A DNA stretch of 64,000 bases from Clostridiales bacterium (GCA_003522145.1 DPGD01000048.1:1-64000), one strand, 5' to 3'; shown: positions 1 through 9,626, counted from the stretch's first letter. Made by a program: numbers and translations. The notes: generated by a model not told the origin, from the letters alone.

Positions 1-45
1 CCTATTTCATTTTACAATGAAGCTTCGTTTTTCAGATGAAAAGGC

Positions 46-74
46 TTTACAAAAGGAAAAAAATGTGATATACT
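46..74 (+). promoter_or_regulatory. Sigma-A promoter of the yybS-gdpP-rplI-dnaB operon
   Basis: A -35 box TTTACA (46-51) and a -10 box TATACT (69-74) are separated by exactly 17 bp. Transcription would start near 81, which places the first usable start codon at 122 and rules out the longer reading frame beginning at 17. Confidence 0.8.
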
Positions 75-121
75 ACATTGAAGACCTTTTGGATAAAAAA
101 GAGGAAGGGAGGGCGTTGGAG

Positions 122-1252
122 ATGGATGAGAGTCTGAACAGACAAAGCAGGGGAAAGGTTTGGTTCGGTGCTTTGGGCATTCTTCTTTCGGTTGCCGTTG
201 GGGGAGCGCTTTGCAGCAGAGGACTGTATCTTCTTTCACTGTTTGATGCGTTGAGCGTCTCTGCCCGTTCTCTGCTTCCGTTACAGTTGTTTCTTTGCTT
301 TGGCGGGGCGTTGCTTTTGCAGGGACTCGCCGCCGGATGGCTTTCGGGAATATTGATCCGGTATCCGTCCAGCTTTTTTCCCCATGTATTCGGCATTTAC
401 GGGTATTTGGCGTATTTGGGCATCGGGTATCTGCTGACGGGTCAATGGCTTGCAGGCGAAGCAATCGTCGGAGTGATGTTCTATGTTTCAGGCTTTCTGC
501 TGTTCCGGGCAAAGGCTTCCGGACAGTCTAAGACCGCCTGCGTGCTGTTTGCCTCGGTGCCGGCGATGGTCCTTTCGGGGTTGGTCTTTCTTTTCCATGC
601 ACTTTCGGTGTGCGGCGTATCCTTTTCGGCCTTGTCGGCATACTTGGGCAGAGTTCAGGATGCCTGCACGACCTTAGGAAAAGACACGGTTTCGTATATT
701 TTGGAAATCTCGGATGAGAATGCGGTGCTCTCGAGTCTGGTGGAAGGGGGAATCCTGCCCAAGACCGCCACGGTTGCGGAGCTGGAGGAGTATCTGGTCA
801 AGGCCTATGGAAGTGTATACTCTGCCTTTTTACTGATTCTCCCGGGAATCCTGGTGGCAATTTCCAATATTGCAGGCTATCTTTCGGTCTGTATCCAGAA
901 AAAGAATCTCGGAGAGGCTGCCCGGTCCTCTTTTCTGTCGGTCAGAGGCTTCGGAATCGGGCTGTTCCTTTTTTCCATGCTTTTTTCCTATTTCTTCAGT
1001 TCGGGTATTTTCGGAACGGTGCTGCTCAATCTCCGGATCTCCTATATGCCTTTGATGTTCGGATTAGGGGTGGGAACCCTGCGTAAGGTGAAAAAAGAGT
1101 CCATTCGTCAGCATCCCTTCCTGACCATGATCACGGTGCTGATCATTCTGTTCAGCCCTGTAACGATGATTTCGCTGATCGGAGCCTATGGAGCGATGAA
1201 TGAAAAGATGATGAAGCGCCTGAACAACCTGAACGGCGGCGGACAAGCATAG
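122..1252 (+). CDS. yybS: YybS-family (DUF2232) membrane protein
   Basis: A 376-residue polytopic membrane protein with about eight hydrophobic helices, the first near residues 12-40. The fold and length fit the DUF2232/YybS family, whose biochemical role is unknown. The ATG at 122 lies downstream of the promoter and follows a GGAGGG ribosome site; the same frame is open upstream to 17, but that part overlaps the promoter. The identification rests mainly on context: YybS is the usual neighbour upstream of gdpP and rplI in Firmicutes, and that order is kept here. The 235-bp gap to gdpP is longer than usual and carries a dispersed repeat. Confidence 0.8.
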   Translation: MDESLNRQSRGKVWFGALGILLSVAVGGALCSRGLYLLSLFDALSVSARSLLPLQLFLCFGGALLLQGLAAGWLSGILIRYPSSFFPHVFGIYGYLAYLGIGYLLTGQWLAGEAIVGVMFYVSGFLLFRAKASGQSKTACVLFASVPAMVLSGLVFLFHALSVCGVSFSALSAYLGRVQDACTTLGKDTVSYILEISDENAVLSSLVEGGILPKTATVAELEEYLVKAYGSVYSAFLLILPGILVAISNIAGYLSVCIQKKNLGEAARSSFLSVRGFGIGLFLFSMLFSYFFSSGIFGTVLLNLRISYMPLMFGLGVGTLRKVKKESIRQHPFLTMITVLIILFSPVTMISLIGAYGAMNEKMMKRLNNLNGGGQA

Positions 1253-1352
1253 GCATCATAGGCGTTCGATAGGGTTTCCTGCATCGGATTTGTAAGGGAC
1301 ACCTCTGAAAATCTCCCGCACAGTCTGCGGCAATACCGGTGACGCAGAACAT

Positions 1353-1442
1353 CGTTGCAAAAGCCTGAAATACGCAAGGGATTCCTGTGTCTTTGCGTCT
1401 CGCTTTTCAGCGGAACCGCCTGCCGCCGGGCATACCTTGAGT
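1353..1442 (+). repeat. Dispersed intergenic repeat, copy A
   Basis: About 90 bp between yybS and gdpP that align with 17953-18044. Shared blocks in order are CGTTGCAAAA, GCCT, ATAC-CAA-GGAT-CC, TTTGCG-CTCG, GCCTGCCGCCG and CCTTGA-T. By eye roughly 70 percent of positions match. This copy reads in the same direction as the flanking genes. It contains a possible short stem ACGCAA/TTGCGT. No open reading frame is shared by the two copies. Confidence 0.7.
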
Positions 1443-1487
1443 GTTCAGAGATCCCGAAAGAAATTTCCTTGTTGAAGGGAGTAGTCT

Positions 1488-3533
1488 ATGAAAAAATTCT
1501 TTTTCAAACTGAAAAAGTTGCTGAATCCGACCACGGCGGTTTGTGCGGCGGCAGGATTGGTGACCATTGTTCTTTATCTGCTTTTCGGAAACCCTTCGAC
1601 CAAAGGGGAGAGCGCTCTGTTCCTGTTCAGTATTTTTCTTTGTCTGACGGTTCTGGGCGTGATTGCGGTATACATTTTTTCGGACAAATATACAGGCGGA
1701 AGCTTTGCGGAGAAGGTATCCGACCCGACCTATGCCCTGCTGACCAACATTGATCAGCCGGTTTTGGTGTGCCGGGAGGACGGACACATTCTCTGGATCA
1801 ACAAATACTTTTACCGGTTAAGCGGGAATAAGGACATTACCGGTCAGAACACCTCTTTGTTTTTTGCGCCCCAGCCTGCCTTGCTCTGCGATGGGGAGCA
1901 TTTCTCCCAAGGCGTTTCCGCACAGTTGGGCAAACGGAGCTTCAATGTGCGGGGATACAGGATGAAGGCGGGCGAGAAGCAGGTTTGTATCACCATTTGG
2001 CAGGACGAGACCGAGTTGGCAAACTGGAAGAAGAAGTATGAAGAGGATGCGCCCATGCTTGCCTATGTGGTCATTGATAATTTAGACGAGATTCTGCGGT
2101 TTGCCGAGGGCAACTACCGGACAGTGGCCTCGATGATCGATGAGGTCATGCAGCAGTGGGCAAAAGAAAACAAGGGCGTGATCAAGGAATACGATCGGGA
2201 TAAATATCTGTTTGTTTTTCACGCTTCGGCGTTGGCAAAAATGGTGGAGGAAAAATTTGATATTCTGGACCGTATCCGGGAAGTCCGCGTAGGCGAAAAC
2301 AACATTCCTGTTACGGTTTCTATAGGCATCGGCAATGTGTCGGGAGATTTGGAGGAGCGGGCGGCCGCATCGGTCAGCGCCATGGAAATCGCTTTGCAAA
2401 GAGGCGGGGATCAGGCGGTGGTCAAATCCGAAAAGAGCGTGGATGCTTACGGGGGCAAGACCAAAACGGTCCAAAAAAAGACCAAGGTCCGGGCAAGAGT
2501 TGTGGCAACCGAGCTTATGGATATGATCTGTACTTCGGACAATGTGCTGATTATGGGTCATAAATATGCGGATTTTGACGCTTTCGGCGCCTGCATCGGT
2601 ATTTCCCATTTGTGTGCCGTTTGCGGAGTGGACTTCAACATCGTCAGCAATCTGAAGGATCCGAATCTGCAAAAGTGCTTCCAGAAGGCGCATGGCATTC
2701 CCACGATCCGGAAGGACACCTTCATCGATGCGGCAGAGGCGCAGGATCGGTTGCGCACCAACACTCTGCTCATTATCGTGGATGTGAACAATCCACAGCA
2801 GTTTGAAGCCCCCGATCTGGCGGCAAATGCTGCACGAATCGTCTGCATTGACCATCACCGGAAAACCGGAGAGTTTGCTATACAGCCCAAAATCACCTAT
2901 ATCGAGCCGTCGGCCTCCTCAGCCTGCGAGCTGGTGTCGGATATGCTGGAGCAGAGCGTTCCGGCAGGCACATTGCATAAGGATGAAGCGGAACTGATGC
3001 TTGCGGGAATTGTGCTGGATACCAAAAAATATGAGATCAACACCGGTACGAAGACCTTCGGAGCGGCTCAGTATCTGAAGGGAGAAGGGGCGGATCCGGG
3101 GAATGTACAGCAGCTCTTTATCACCAATTTTGAAGATTACCGCCGAGAAGCGGGATTCGGAGCGAAGGTGACGGTGTACAAGGAGCGCTACGCCATTTCG
3201 GTCAACGAGAATTCCGACAACGACCCGGCCAACCGGGTGGCGGCCGCAAAAGCGGCGGACCGGTTGCTGTCGGTGGAGGGCGTGGAGGCCTCCTTTGCCG
3301 TGGTGCAGGTGGGCGATGCCACAAGAATTTCCGGCCGATCCAACGGAAAGATCAATGTGCAGTTGATTTTGGAGCGCATGGGCGGCGGCGGACGGTTTGA
3401 TGCGGCGGCAGCGGAATTGAAGACGGCCGTGCTGACCGAGGCGCTGAACAGACTGAAACAGTCCATTGACGGATACGAAGAGGAGTTGGAGCAATCGGAG
3501 CTTGTCAAGGCACCGGAAAACAGCAAGGATTAA
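1488..3533 (+). CDS. gdpP: Cyclic-di-AMP phosphodiesterase GdpP (YybT family)
   Basis: A 681-residue protein with the GdpP layout: two N-terminal membrane helices (about 15-65), a PAS-like segment (about 85-175), a degenerate GGDEF domain in which YDRDKY stands where the signature would be (about 180-310), then DHH and DHHA1 phosphoesterase domains (about 335-660). Metal ligands visible in the DHH domain are GHKYADFDAFGA, IIVDVN, CIDHH and LDTKKY. The protein hydrolyses c-di-AMP to pApA at the membrane and so limits the nucleotide that controls potassium uptake. The DHHA1 glycine motif reads GGGGRF where histidine is usual after the glycines. The start follows an AAGGGAG ribosome site. rplI comes next, as in Bacillus. 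Confidence 0.95.
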   Translation: MKKFFFKLKKLLNPTTAVCAAAGLVTIVLYLLFGNPSTKGESALFLFSIFLCLTVLGVIAVYIFSDKYTGGSFAEKVSDPTYALLTNIDQPVLVCREDGHILWINKYFYRLSGNKDITGQNTSLFFAPQPALLCDGEHFSQGVSAQLGKRSFNVRGYRMKAGEKQVCITIWQDETELANWKKKYEEDAPMLAYVVIDNLDEILRFAEGNYRTVASMIDEVMQQWAKENKGVIKEYDRDKYLFVFHASALAKMVEEKFDILDRIREVRVGENNIPVTVSIGIGNVSGDLEERAAASVSAMEIALQRGGDQAVVKSEKSVDAYGGKTKTVQKKTKVRARVVATELMDMICTSDNVLIMGHKYADFDAFGACIGISHLCAVCGVDFNIVSNLKDPNLQKCFQKAHGIPTIRKDTFIDAAEAQDRLRTNTLLIIVDVNNPQQFEAPDLAANAARIVCIDHHRKTGEFAIQPKITYIEPSASSACELVSDMLEQSVPAGTLHKDEAELMLAGIVLDTKKYEINTGTKTFGAAQYLKGEGADPGNVQQLFITNFEDYRREAGFGAKVTVYKERYAISVNENSDNDPANRVAAAKAADRLLSVEGVEASFAVVQVGDATRISGRSNGKINVQLILERMGGGGRFDAAAAELKTAVLTEALNRLKQSIDGYEEELEQSELVKAPENSKD

Positions 3534-3582
3534 AAAAAGGGAACCTCAAAAAGAAGAATTACCCGGAAGGAGAAACGGTATC

Positions 3583-4026
3583 ATGAAAGTGATTTTATTG
3601 GAAGATGTGAAAGCACAGGGAAAAAAAGGGGAGTTGGTGGAGGTGTCCGACGGATATGCCAGAAACTTTCTGTTCCCCAAAAAATTGGCAAAGGAAGCGG
3701 ATGCGGCGGCCCTGAATGACCTGAAAAATAAGGAAGCGGCCAAAAAATACAGAGAGGAATGCGAGAAAAAGGAGGCCAAGGAGCTGGCGCAAAAGCTGGA
3801 ATCCTTGCAGGTAAAGCTGGAAATTCAGGCGGGCGCCGAGGGAAGGGTGTACGGCTCGGTCACCGCTAAGGATGTGGCTGAGGCTCTGCAAAAGACCTAC
3901 GGCATTGAGATCGACAAGCGGAAGATTGAAATGGACTCTATCAAGGCCTGCGGCAATTATCAGCTGACCGTGAAGGTTTATCCCGGTATTCAGGCAAAGC
4001 TGGCGTTGACGGTCGTTTCCAAATAA
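3583..4026 (+). CDS. rplI: 50S ribosomal protein L9
   Basis: A 147-residue protein, the normal length for bL9. The N-terminal globular domain starts MKVILLEDVKAQGKKGE and includes the GYARNFLFPKKLA signature; a long connecting helix rich in K and E follows (about 45-80), then the C-terminal RNA-binding domain. L9 binds 23S rRNA at the base of the L1 stalk and helps keep the reading frame. The ATG at 3583 follows AAGGAG; the frame is open further upstream, but that part overlaps gdpP. It lies 49 bp after gdpP, in the same operon. Confidence 0.97.
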   Translation: MKVILLEDVKAQGKKGELVEVSDGYARNFLFPKKLAKEADAAALNDLKNKEAAKKYREECEKKEAKELAQKLESLQVKLEIQAGAEGRVYGSVTAKDVAEALQKTYGIEIDKRKIEMDSIKACGNYQLTVKVYPGIQAKLALTVVSK

Positions 4027-4132
4027 TCCTTTATGAGACCCGAATTTTTAAGAGTGCATTTTCCGGAGAAGTTTCAAACGGGGGAGTGAAAGAAGAGCTT
4101 TCGGAAAATCCCCCGGAGAAAGGAGCGGCACT

Positions 4133-5470
4133 ATGCCGGATTTTGAGTTTGGGCAACAGAGAAAGCTGCCCTACAGCCTGGAAGCGGAGCAATCGGTGCT
4201 CGGCTCCATTATGATCGATCCGGAGAGCTTTACAAGAATCGCCGGAAAGATCAATCATACCGATTTTTATCTGGAAGAACATCGGGATATTTATCTGGCC
4301 ATGCAGAACCTGTTTCTCGAGAGCCGGCAGATCGATCCGGTGACCCTGATCGACCGGTTGGTGGCAAGCGGTGTAAAGGATCGGGAGCGGACGGTTTCCT
4401 ATGTGAAGGTCTTAGCGGAGGCGGTTCCGACGGCGGCGAACATTCTGGACTATGCGGCCATTGTGCGGAACAAGAGCCTTTTGCGGCAGTTGATTGAAGT
4501 CAGCACCGAAATAGCGGACATGGCCTTCGAGGAGCATGAGAATGCCAAGGATGTTTTAAGTGCGGCCGAATCCAAGATTTCCGCCCTTTCGGATGAGAAT
4601 GTGGCGGGCGATTTTGTTCACATCCGGGATGTGTTGCTCGAAACCTATTCCGAAATCGATGCCCGCGCCAAGAATAAGGGAAAGCTGGGCTGTTCCACCG
4701 GTTACGGAAAATTGGATGCGGTGCTTGTGGGACTGGGCAAGGGGGATCTGGTTCTGGTGGGCGCCCGACCGGGTATGGGAAAAACCTCTTTTGCTCTGAA
4801 TCTGGGAACCAATATTGCCCACAGCACAGGGAAAGCCGTATGCATTTTTTCCTTGGAAATGTCCAACACCCAGTTGGTTTCCAGAATGCTTTCCAGCGAA
4901 GCGCTGGTGGACAGCTACGCTCTGCGTTCAGGCAATCTGACTCCGGAACAGTGGAACAAACTGGCAGGCGCTTCTTCCTATCTGTCCTCCTGCGATATTT
5001 ATATCGACGATACCCCCGGCATCAATGTGACGGCAATGAAGGCAAAGCTGCGCAGGGTAAAGAATTTAGGAATGGTCGTGGTGGATTATCTGCAGTTGAT
5101 GCAGTCTGATCGGAAGATCGACAATCGGGTGCAGGAAGTGGGCGATATTTCCAGAAATCTGAAACTGATGGCCAAGGAACTGGGCGTGCCGGTTATTTGC
5201 TGTGCCCAGCTGTCCAGAGGCCCCGAAAGCCGGAACGACAAGCGCCCCATGCTTTCGGATCTGCGGGATTCCGGCGCCATCGAGCAGGATGCAGACATTG
5301 TGCTCTTCCTGTACCGGGATGAATACTACAATGCCCAGACCGAAGGAGTCAGTACGGCAGAGGTTCTCATTGCCAAAAACCGTCACGGCTCCACCGGAAA
5401 TGTGAAGCTGGGTTGGTTCGGGCAGTATACCAAATTTACAGACTTAGAAGACCATGCCGAGCCGGTGTAG
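4133..5470 (+). CDS. dnaB: Replicative DNA helicase DnaB (DnaC in Bacillus)
   Basis: A 445-residue hexameric 5'-3' helicase of the replisome. The N-terminal DnaB domain (about 8-110, LPYSLEAEQSVLGSI) is followed by the RecA-like ATPase domain: Walker A GARPGMGKTS near residue 206, the H2 segment VVVDYLQLM, and the late AQLSRGPE...RPMLSDLRDSGAIEQDAD signature. It starts after AAAGGAG with good spacing. It follows rplI by about 105 bp and precedes tilS by 26 bp. No intein or other insertion is present. Confidence 0.97.
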   Translation: MPDFEFGQQRKLPYSLEAEQSVLGSIMIDPESFTRIAGKINHTDFYLEEHRDIYLAMQNLFLESRQIDPVTLIDRLVASGVKDRERTVSYVKVLAEAVPTAANILDYAAIVRNKSLLRQLIEVSTEIADMAFEEHENAKDVLSAAESKISALSDENVAGDFVHIRDVLLETYSEIDARAKNKGKLGCSTGYGKLDAVLVGLGKGDLVLVGARPGMGKTSFALNLGTNIAHSTGKAVCIFSLEMSNTQLVSRMLSSEALVDSYALRSGNLTPEQWNKLAGASSYLSSCDIYIDDTPGINVTAMKAKLRRVKNLGMVVVDYLQLMQSDRKIDNRVQEVGDISRNLKLMAKELGVPVICCAQLSRGPESRNDKRPMLSDLRDSGAIEQDADIVLFLYRDEYYNAQTEGVSTAEVLIAKNRHGSTGNVKLGWFGQYTKFTDLEDHAEPV

Positions 5471-5496
5471 CCTTTCGGGGGTACTTTTGGGGAGAT

Positions 5497-6861
5497 ATGA
5501 GTATTTTTGAATTGTTTGAGTCAAAAGTCCGGGAGCTTATCGGAACAGAGTCCCTGCCCAAGGTTTTGGTGGCCCTGTCCGGAGGAGCGGATTCAACGGC
5601 CATGCTCTTTCTTTTTCTGCGCTACAGGGAAAAATATCCAATGGACCTGTGCGCTCTTCATGTACACCATGGAATCCGGGGCTCGGAGGCGGATCGGGAT
5701 TTAGACTTTTGCAGGGAGCTGTGCCAAAGGCAAAAGGTTTCCTTTCGGAGCGCCTTTGTGCAGGCTCCGGAATATGCGGCCAAAGAGAAAAAAAGTCTGG
5801 AGGAAGCGGCGAGAATTCTCCGATACAGAGAGTTGGAGCGTGTGGCGGAGGAAGAACGGTGTACGCATATTGCCACCGCCCACAATGCCGATGACCAGTT
5901 GGAAACTCTGCTGTTCCGTCTGGTACGGGGATGCGGCACCAAGGGAGCGGCCGGAATTCCCGAAAAAAGAGGACGGTTCCTTCGCCCGATGCTGTCCTTT
6001 ACCAAAGAGGAGATCCTTGCCTTTTGTGAAGAGGAGAAGCTCCCTTTTGTTTTTGACAGCACGAATTCTTCGGAGGACTGTACAAGAAACCTTCTGCGGC
6101 TCCGGGTGGTGCCGGTTTTGCGGGAAATCTGCCCGCAGGCGGCGGGAAACGCCCGGCGCTTTGCCGGAAATTGCAGAGAGGACGAGGAGTATCTTTCAAG
6201 CCTTGTGCCCGCACGAAAGGATCTTTCTGCCAAGGAATTGAGGGACTTGCCCTCACCCCTTCTGAAGCGTTGGATTTCCTCGGCTTTTTCGGCTTACGGA
6301 ACCCTGGAAAGCGTGCATCTGGAGGCTCTTGTCCGTTTGGTTCGGGAAGAGCTTTACGGAAAAAGTCTGTCTTTACCGCAGGGCGTACGGGGCGTGCTTG
6401 ACCGGGCAGGACTGCATTTCTCCAGAGAGCTTCCGGAAGAGTACCTTTTTTCCCTGAAGGAAGGAGAAAATCCCCTTCCGGGACAGAACCGTTCGGTTTA
6501 TCTGTTGAATAAGGAAAGATTAGGTGAATTTTTGACGAAAACAGAAAAAGTTCACAATTTGTTTATGCAAGTAGCGGTCAACTCTGCTACAATAAACGGG
6601 AGTTTAACCGTGCGCACGAAAAAACCGGGAGACAGGGTTTTTTACGGCGGAATGCATCGTCTTGTCAAGAAGCTGGTGGCAGAGATCTGCCCCGTTTCCG
6701 AAGAACGAAAAGGATACCCGGTGATCTGCGATGACCTGGGTGTGCTTTGGGTGCCGGGCTTCCCTGCAAGAGAAGGAACTGCGGCAAAGGAAGAAGAGGA
6801 CTTGGAAATCCAATACATTTTATTGGGAGAAAAAGGATATGCACTTTCGCAATTTGAATGA
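5497..6861 (+). CDS. tilS: tRNA(Ile)-lysidine synthase
   Basis: A 454-residue N-type ATP pyrophosphatase that converts C34 of the CAU-anticodon isoleucine tRNA to lysidine, so that AUA is read as isoleucine. The ATP-binding PP-loop is ALSGGADSTAM (near residue 30), followed by LHVHHGIRG and the THIATAHNADDQLETLLFRL segment. A C-terminal TilS domain (about 380-454) holds KPGDR and VKKLVAEICPV. The ATG at 5497 has GGGGAG just upstream. The 3' end overlaps hpt by 23 bp. In many Firmicutes tilS, hpt and ftsH are adjacent, as here. Confidence 0.95.
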   Translation: MSIFELFESKVRELIGTESLPKVLVALSGGADSTAMLFLFLRYREKYPMDLCALHVHHGIRGSEADRDLDFCRELCQRQKVSFRSAFVQAPEYAAKEKKSLEEAARILRYRELERVAEEERCTHIATAHNADDQLETLLFRLVRGCGTKGAAGIPEKRGRFLRPMLSFTKEEILAFCEEEKLPFVFDSTNSSEDCTRNLLRLRVVPVLREICPQAAGNARRFAGNCREDEEYLSSLVPARKDLSAKELRDLPSPLLKRWISSAFSAYGTLESVHLEALVRLVREELYGKSLSLPQGVRGVLDRAGLHFSRELPEEYLFSLKEGENPLPGQNRSVYLLNKERLGEFLTKTEKVHNLFMQVAVNSATINGSLTVRTKKPGDRVFYGGMHRLVKKLVAEICPVSEERKGYPVICDDLGVLWVPGFPAREGTAAKEEEDLEIQYILLGEKGYALSQFE

Positions 6862-7399
6862 GGACATTGACCATGTATTGGTTACGGAGAAACAGTTGGA
6901 GGAAACGGTTACCCGCATTGCCGGAGAGATCGACCGGGACCAGAGAGAGCGGGATTCGGACCTGTTGCTCCTGGGCATTCTCAAGGGAAGCGTGGTGTTC
7001 ATGGGGGATCTGATGAAAAAGATCAGAACTCCGATGGAGATTGATTTTATGAAGGTTTCCTCTTACGGCGGTTCCACGGTTTCTTCAGGAGATTTGAAGA
7101 TCGCTCTGGATTTTCAAAGAGAGAATATAGAGAATCTGGACATTGTGGTGGTGGAGGACATCATTGACAGCGGGAACACTTTAAGCCGTCTGGTGGAGTA
7201 CTTAAAAGAGAAGGGGGCGAGGAGCGTGCGCACCTGCACGCTGCTGGATAAGCCCGAGCGGCGGCAGGTAGAGTTCACCCCCGATTATGTGGGCATTGAG
7301 GTTCCGGATGAATTTGTTGTGGGCTACGGCTTGGACTACAACGAAAAATACAGAGAGCTTCCCTATGTGGGCGTTCTGAAGGAAGAAATTTATAAATAG
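6839..7399 (+). CDS. hpt: Hypoxanthine phosphoribosyltransferase
   Basis: A 186-residue type I phosphoribosyltransferase that salvages hypoxanthine and guanine with PRPP to IMP and GMP. The PRPP loop is VVVEDIIDSGNTL (about 100-112), and GILKGSVVFMGDL is the upstream phosphate-binding loop. The C-terminal FVVGYGLDYNEKYR is typical of the family. The ATG at 6839 lies inside the end of tilS, 23 bp before its stop, so the two are translationally close. ftsH follows after 76 bp. Confidence 0.95.
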   Translation: MHFRNLNEDIDHVLVTEKQLEETVTRIAGEIDRDQRERDSDLLLLGILKGSVVFMGDLMKKIRTPMEIDFMKVSSYGGSTVSSGDLKIALDFQRENIENLDIVVVEDIIDSGNTLSRLVEYLKEKGARSVRTCTLLDKPERRQVEFTPDYVGIEVPDEFVVGYGLDYNEKYRELPYVGVLKEEIYK

Positions 7400-7475
7400 C
7401 CGAAAGGCTCAGAGGGCATAATCACCCTTTTGGAAGCAATACTATTAAGAAGGCGAAAAGCTTGCCGGAGGTACT

Positions 7476-9611
7476 ATGAAACAAAATCTCAAAGGAATCC
7501 TGTTTTATGCAGTTTTCATCATCGCCACCGTCGGAATTATCCTTTTTGTGATGAATTCCATGGAGGGAGAGTCCCTTGTCACCAGTGATCTGGTTGAGAT
7601 GGTGAGAAACGGCAAAATCGTTGAGTATGAGAGAGATGCCTACAACGACACCATGACCGTTCTGACCGAGAAGGGCGAGAAGATCAAATTTACGGCCATT
7701 GATGAAAATACCTTCAGGGACATCATTATGCCGGCCTTTAAACAAGCGGAGGAAGAAGGAAAAAGAAACTTTTCGGACATCAAATTTAACAACAAAGAGT
7801 TGAAGACGATGCCTGTTTGGGTCAGCTTTTTGCCCTATATCATCCTGCTGATTGCCGTGATCGCCGTATTTGTCTTTGCCAGAAGACAAACCAACGGAAA
7901 GGACGGTGTCAGGGGCTTTGGAAAAGCCAGAGCCAAATTGGGCAGTGAAGAGAAGAATAAGGTGTATTTTAAGGATGTGGCCGGTTGCGATGAGGAAAAA
8001 GAGGAGCTTACCGAAATTGTGGAGTTTCTGCGGGATCCTGCCAAATTTGCCCGGTTGGGAGCCAAAATTCCCCACGGTGTGTTGCTTGTAGGCCCTCCCG
8101 GGACCGGTAAAACACTTTTGGCAAAGGCGGTGGCAGGAGAAGCAGGGGTGCCGTTTTTCTCCATTTCGGGCTCCGATTTTGTGGAGATGTATGTGGGTGT
8201 GGGCGCCTCCCGTGTGAGAGACCTGTTTGAAAATGCAAGAAAATATCCTGCCAGCATTATTTTCATCGATGAAATCGACGCTGTGGGCAGACACCGCGGT
8301 GCCGGCTTAGGCGGCGGACACGATGAGCGGGAACAGACTCTGAACCAGCTGTTGGTGGAAATGGACGGCTTTGGCGGAAACAGCGGGGTCATTGTGATGG
8401 CTGCTACCAACCGTCCCGACATTCTGGATCCGGCGTTGTTGCGTCCGGGACGCTTCGACCGGCAGGTAACGGTCAACTATCCCAACCAGAAGGGAAGAGA
8501 AGAGATTCTCAAGGTTCATTCCAGAAATAAGCCTTTGGAAAAAGCGGTGGATCTGATGCGGATCGCCCAGATGACGGCGGGCTTTACCGGTGCGGACCTT
8601 GCCAATGTTCTGAATGAAGCGGCGCTGCTGGCGGCCAGAAAGGGCAAGAATCTGATCGGCATGAACGATGTGGAGGAAGCCGTGCTGAAGGTCATGGTGG
8701 GTACTTCCAAGAAGTCCATGAAGATGAGCGAGCGGGAGAAGAGAAACACCGCGTTCCACGAAGCAGGACATGCGCTGATGGATTACTACCTGGAAACGCA
8801 GGATCCGGTTCGCCGCATTTCCATCATTCCCAGCAGCAAGGGGGCGCTGGGGTATACCCTTTCTCATCCGGATGAGGATAAGTACAGTGTATACAAGACC
8901 GAGTTGAAGGAACAGATTGCCTCGCTCTTAGGCGGCCGGGTTGCCGAAGAACTGACCATGAAGGGCGATTTCTCCGGCGGAGCCTCCAACGATATTCAAA
9001 GAGCCACGGCGATCGCCCGGAATATGGTTACCCGTTATGGTATGAGCGAGCTTGGCCCGATTCTTTACGGTTCGGAGCACGGAAACGACGAGGTATTCCT
9101 TGGCAGAGACTTCTCTGCAGAAAAGACCTATTCTGAAGAGACGGCAGCCAAGATCGATCTTGAGATCAAAAAGATCATCGATGAGGCGCATGCCTTGGCC
9201 ACCTCTATTCTGACCGAGCATTTCGACAAGCTGCAGTTTGTGGCGGATTTCCTGGCCAAATACGAGGAAATGGATGACGAACAGTTCAGGAAGGCGATGG
9301 AAGAGGAGAATCCCACCCTGGAGAGCATTTATGCTCTTGCCGAAGAGCGCCGCAGAATCAGCGAGAAGGAAAACGAAGAGAAAGCCCGGATTGACGAAGA
9401 GGAACGCAAAAAGCGGGAAGAAGAGCTGATGCAGGATGCCGACTATCGGGAAGGTATGCGGGATGTAAACGCCGAAGGCGAGCATTCAGACGAAACAGGG
9501 GACAACAACGGCAACGAGGGCAACGACGGCAACGATGGGGATAACGACAACGACGGGAACGGCGGCAATGACAGCAACAAGGATGACTACAACGGTTGGT
9601 ATAGGCCCTGA
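7476..9611 (+). CDS. ftsH: ATP-dependent zinc metalloprotease FtsH
   Basis: A 711-residue membrane AAA protease that degrades misassembled membrane proteins and short-lived regulators. Two N-terminal helices (about 6-26 and 115-133) flank an extracytoplasmic loop. The AAA domain carries Walker A GPPGTGKT (near 206), Walker B IFIDEID and the second region of homology NRPDILDPALLRPGRFDR. The zinc site is HEAGH (near 428), with the third ligand in the SGGASNDIQ region. The last roughly 45 residues are almost only N, G and D, which makes it longer than the usual 600-650 residues. A GGAGG site precedes the ATG, and a strong terminator follows. Confidence 0.97.
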   Translation: MKQNLKGILFYAVFIIATVGIILFVMNSMEGESLVTSDLVEMVRNGKIVEYERDAYNDTMTVLTEKGEKIKFTAIDENTFRDIIMPAFKQAEEEGKRNFSDIKFNNKELKTMPVWVSFLPYIILLIAVIAVFVFARRQTNGKDGVRGFGKARAKLGSEEKNKVYFKDVAGCDEEKEELTEIVEFLRDPAKFARLGAKIPHGVLLVGPPGTGKTLLAKAVAGEAGVPFFSISGSDFVEMYVGVGASRVRDLFENARKYPASIIFIDEIDAVGRHRGAGLGGGHDEREQTLNQLLVEMDGFGGNSGVIVMAATNRPDILDPALLRPGRFDRQVTVNYPNQKGREEILKVHSRNKPLEKAVDLMRIAQMTAGFTGADLANVLNEAALLAARKGKNLIGMNDVEEAVLKVMVGTSKKSMKMSEREKRNTAFHEAGHALMDYYLETQDPVRRISIIPSSKGALGYTLSHPDEDKYSVYKTELKEQIASLLGGRVAEELTMKGDFSGGASNDIQRATAIARNMVTRYGMSELGPILYGSEHGNDEVFLGRDFSAEKTYSEETAAKIDLEIKKIIDEAHALATSILTEHFDKLQFVADFLAKYEEMDDEQFRKAMEEENPTLESIYALAEERRRISEKENEEKARIDEEERKKREEELMQDADYREGMRDVNAEGEHSDETGDNNGNEGNDGNDGDNDNDGNGGNDSNKDDYNGWYRP

Positions 9612-9626
9612 GATTCTGTGAAACGA

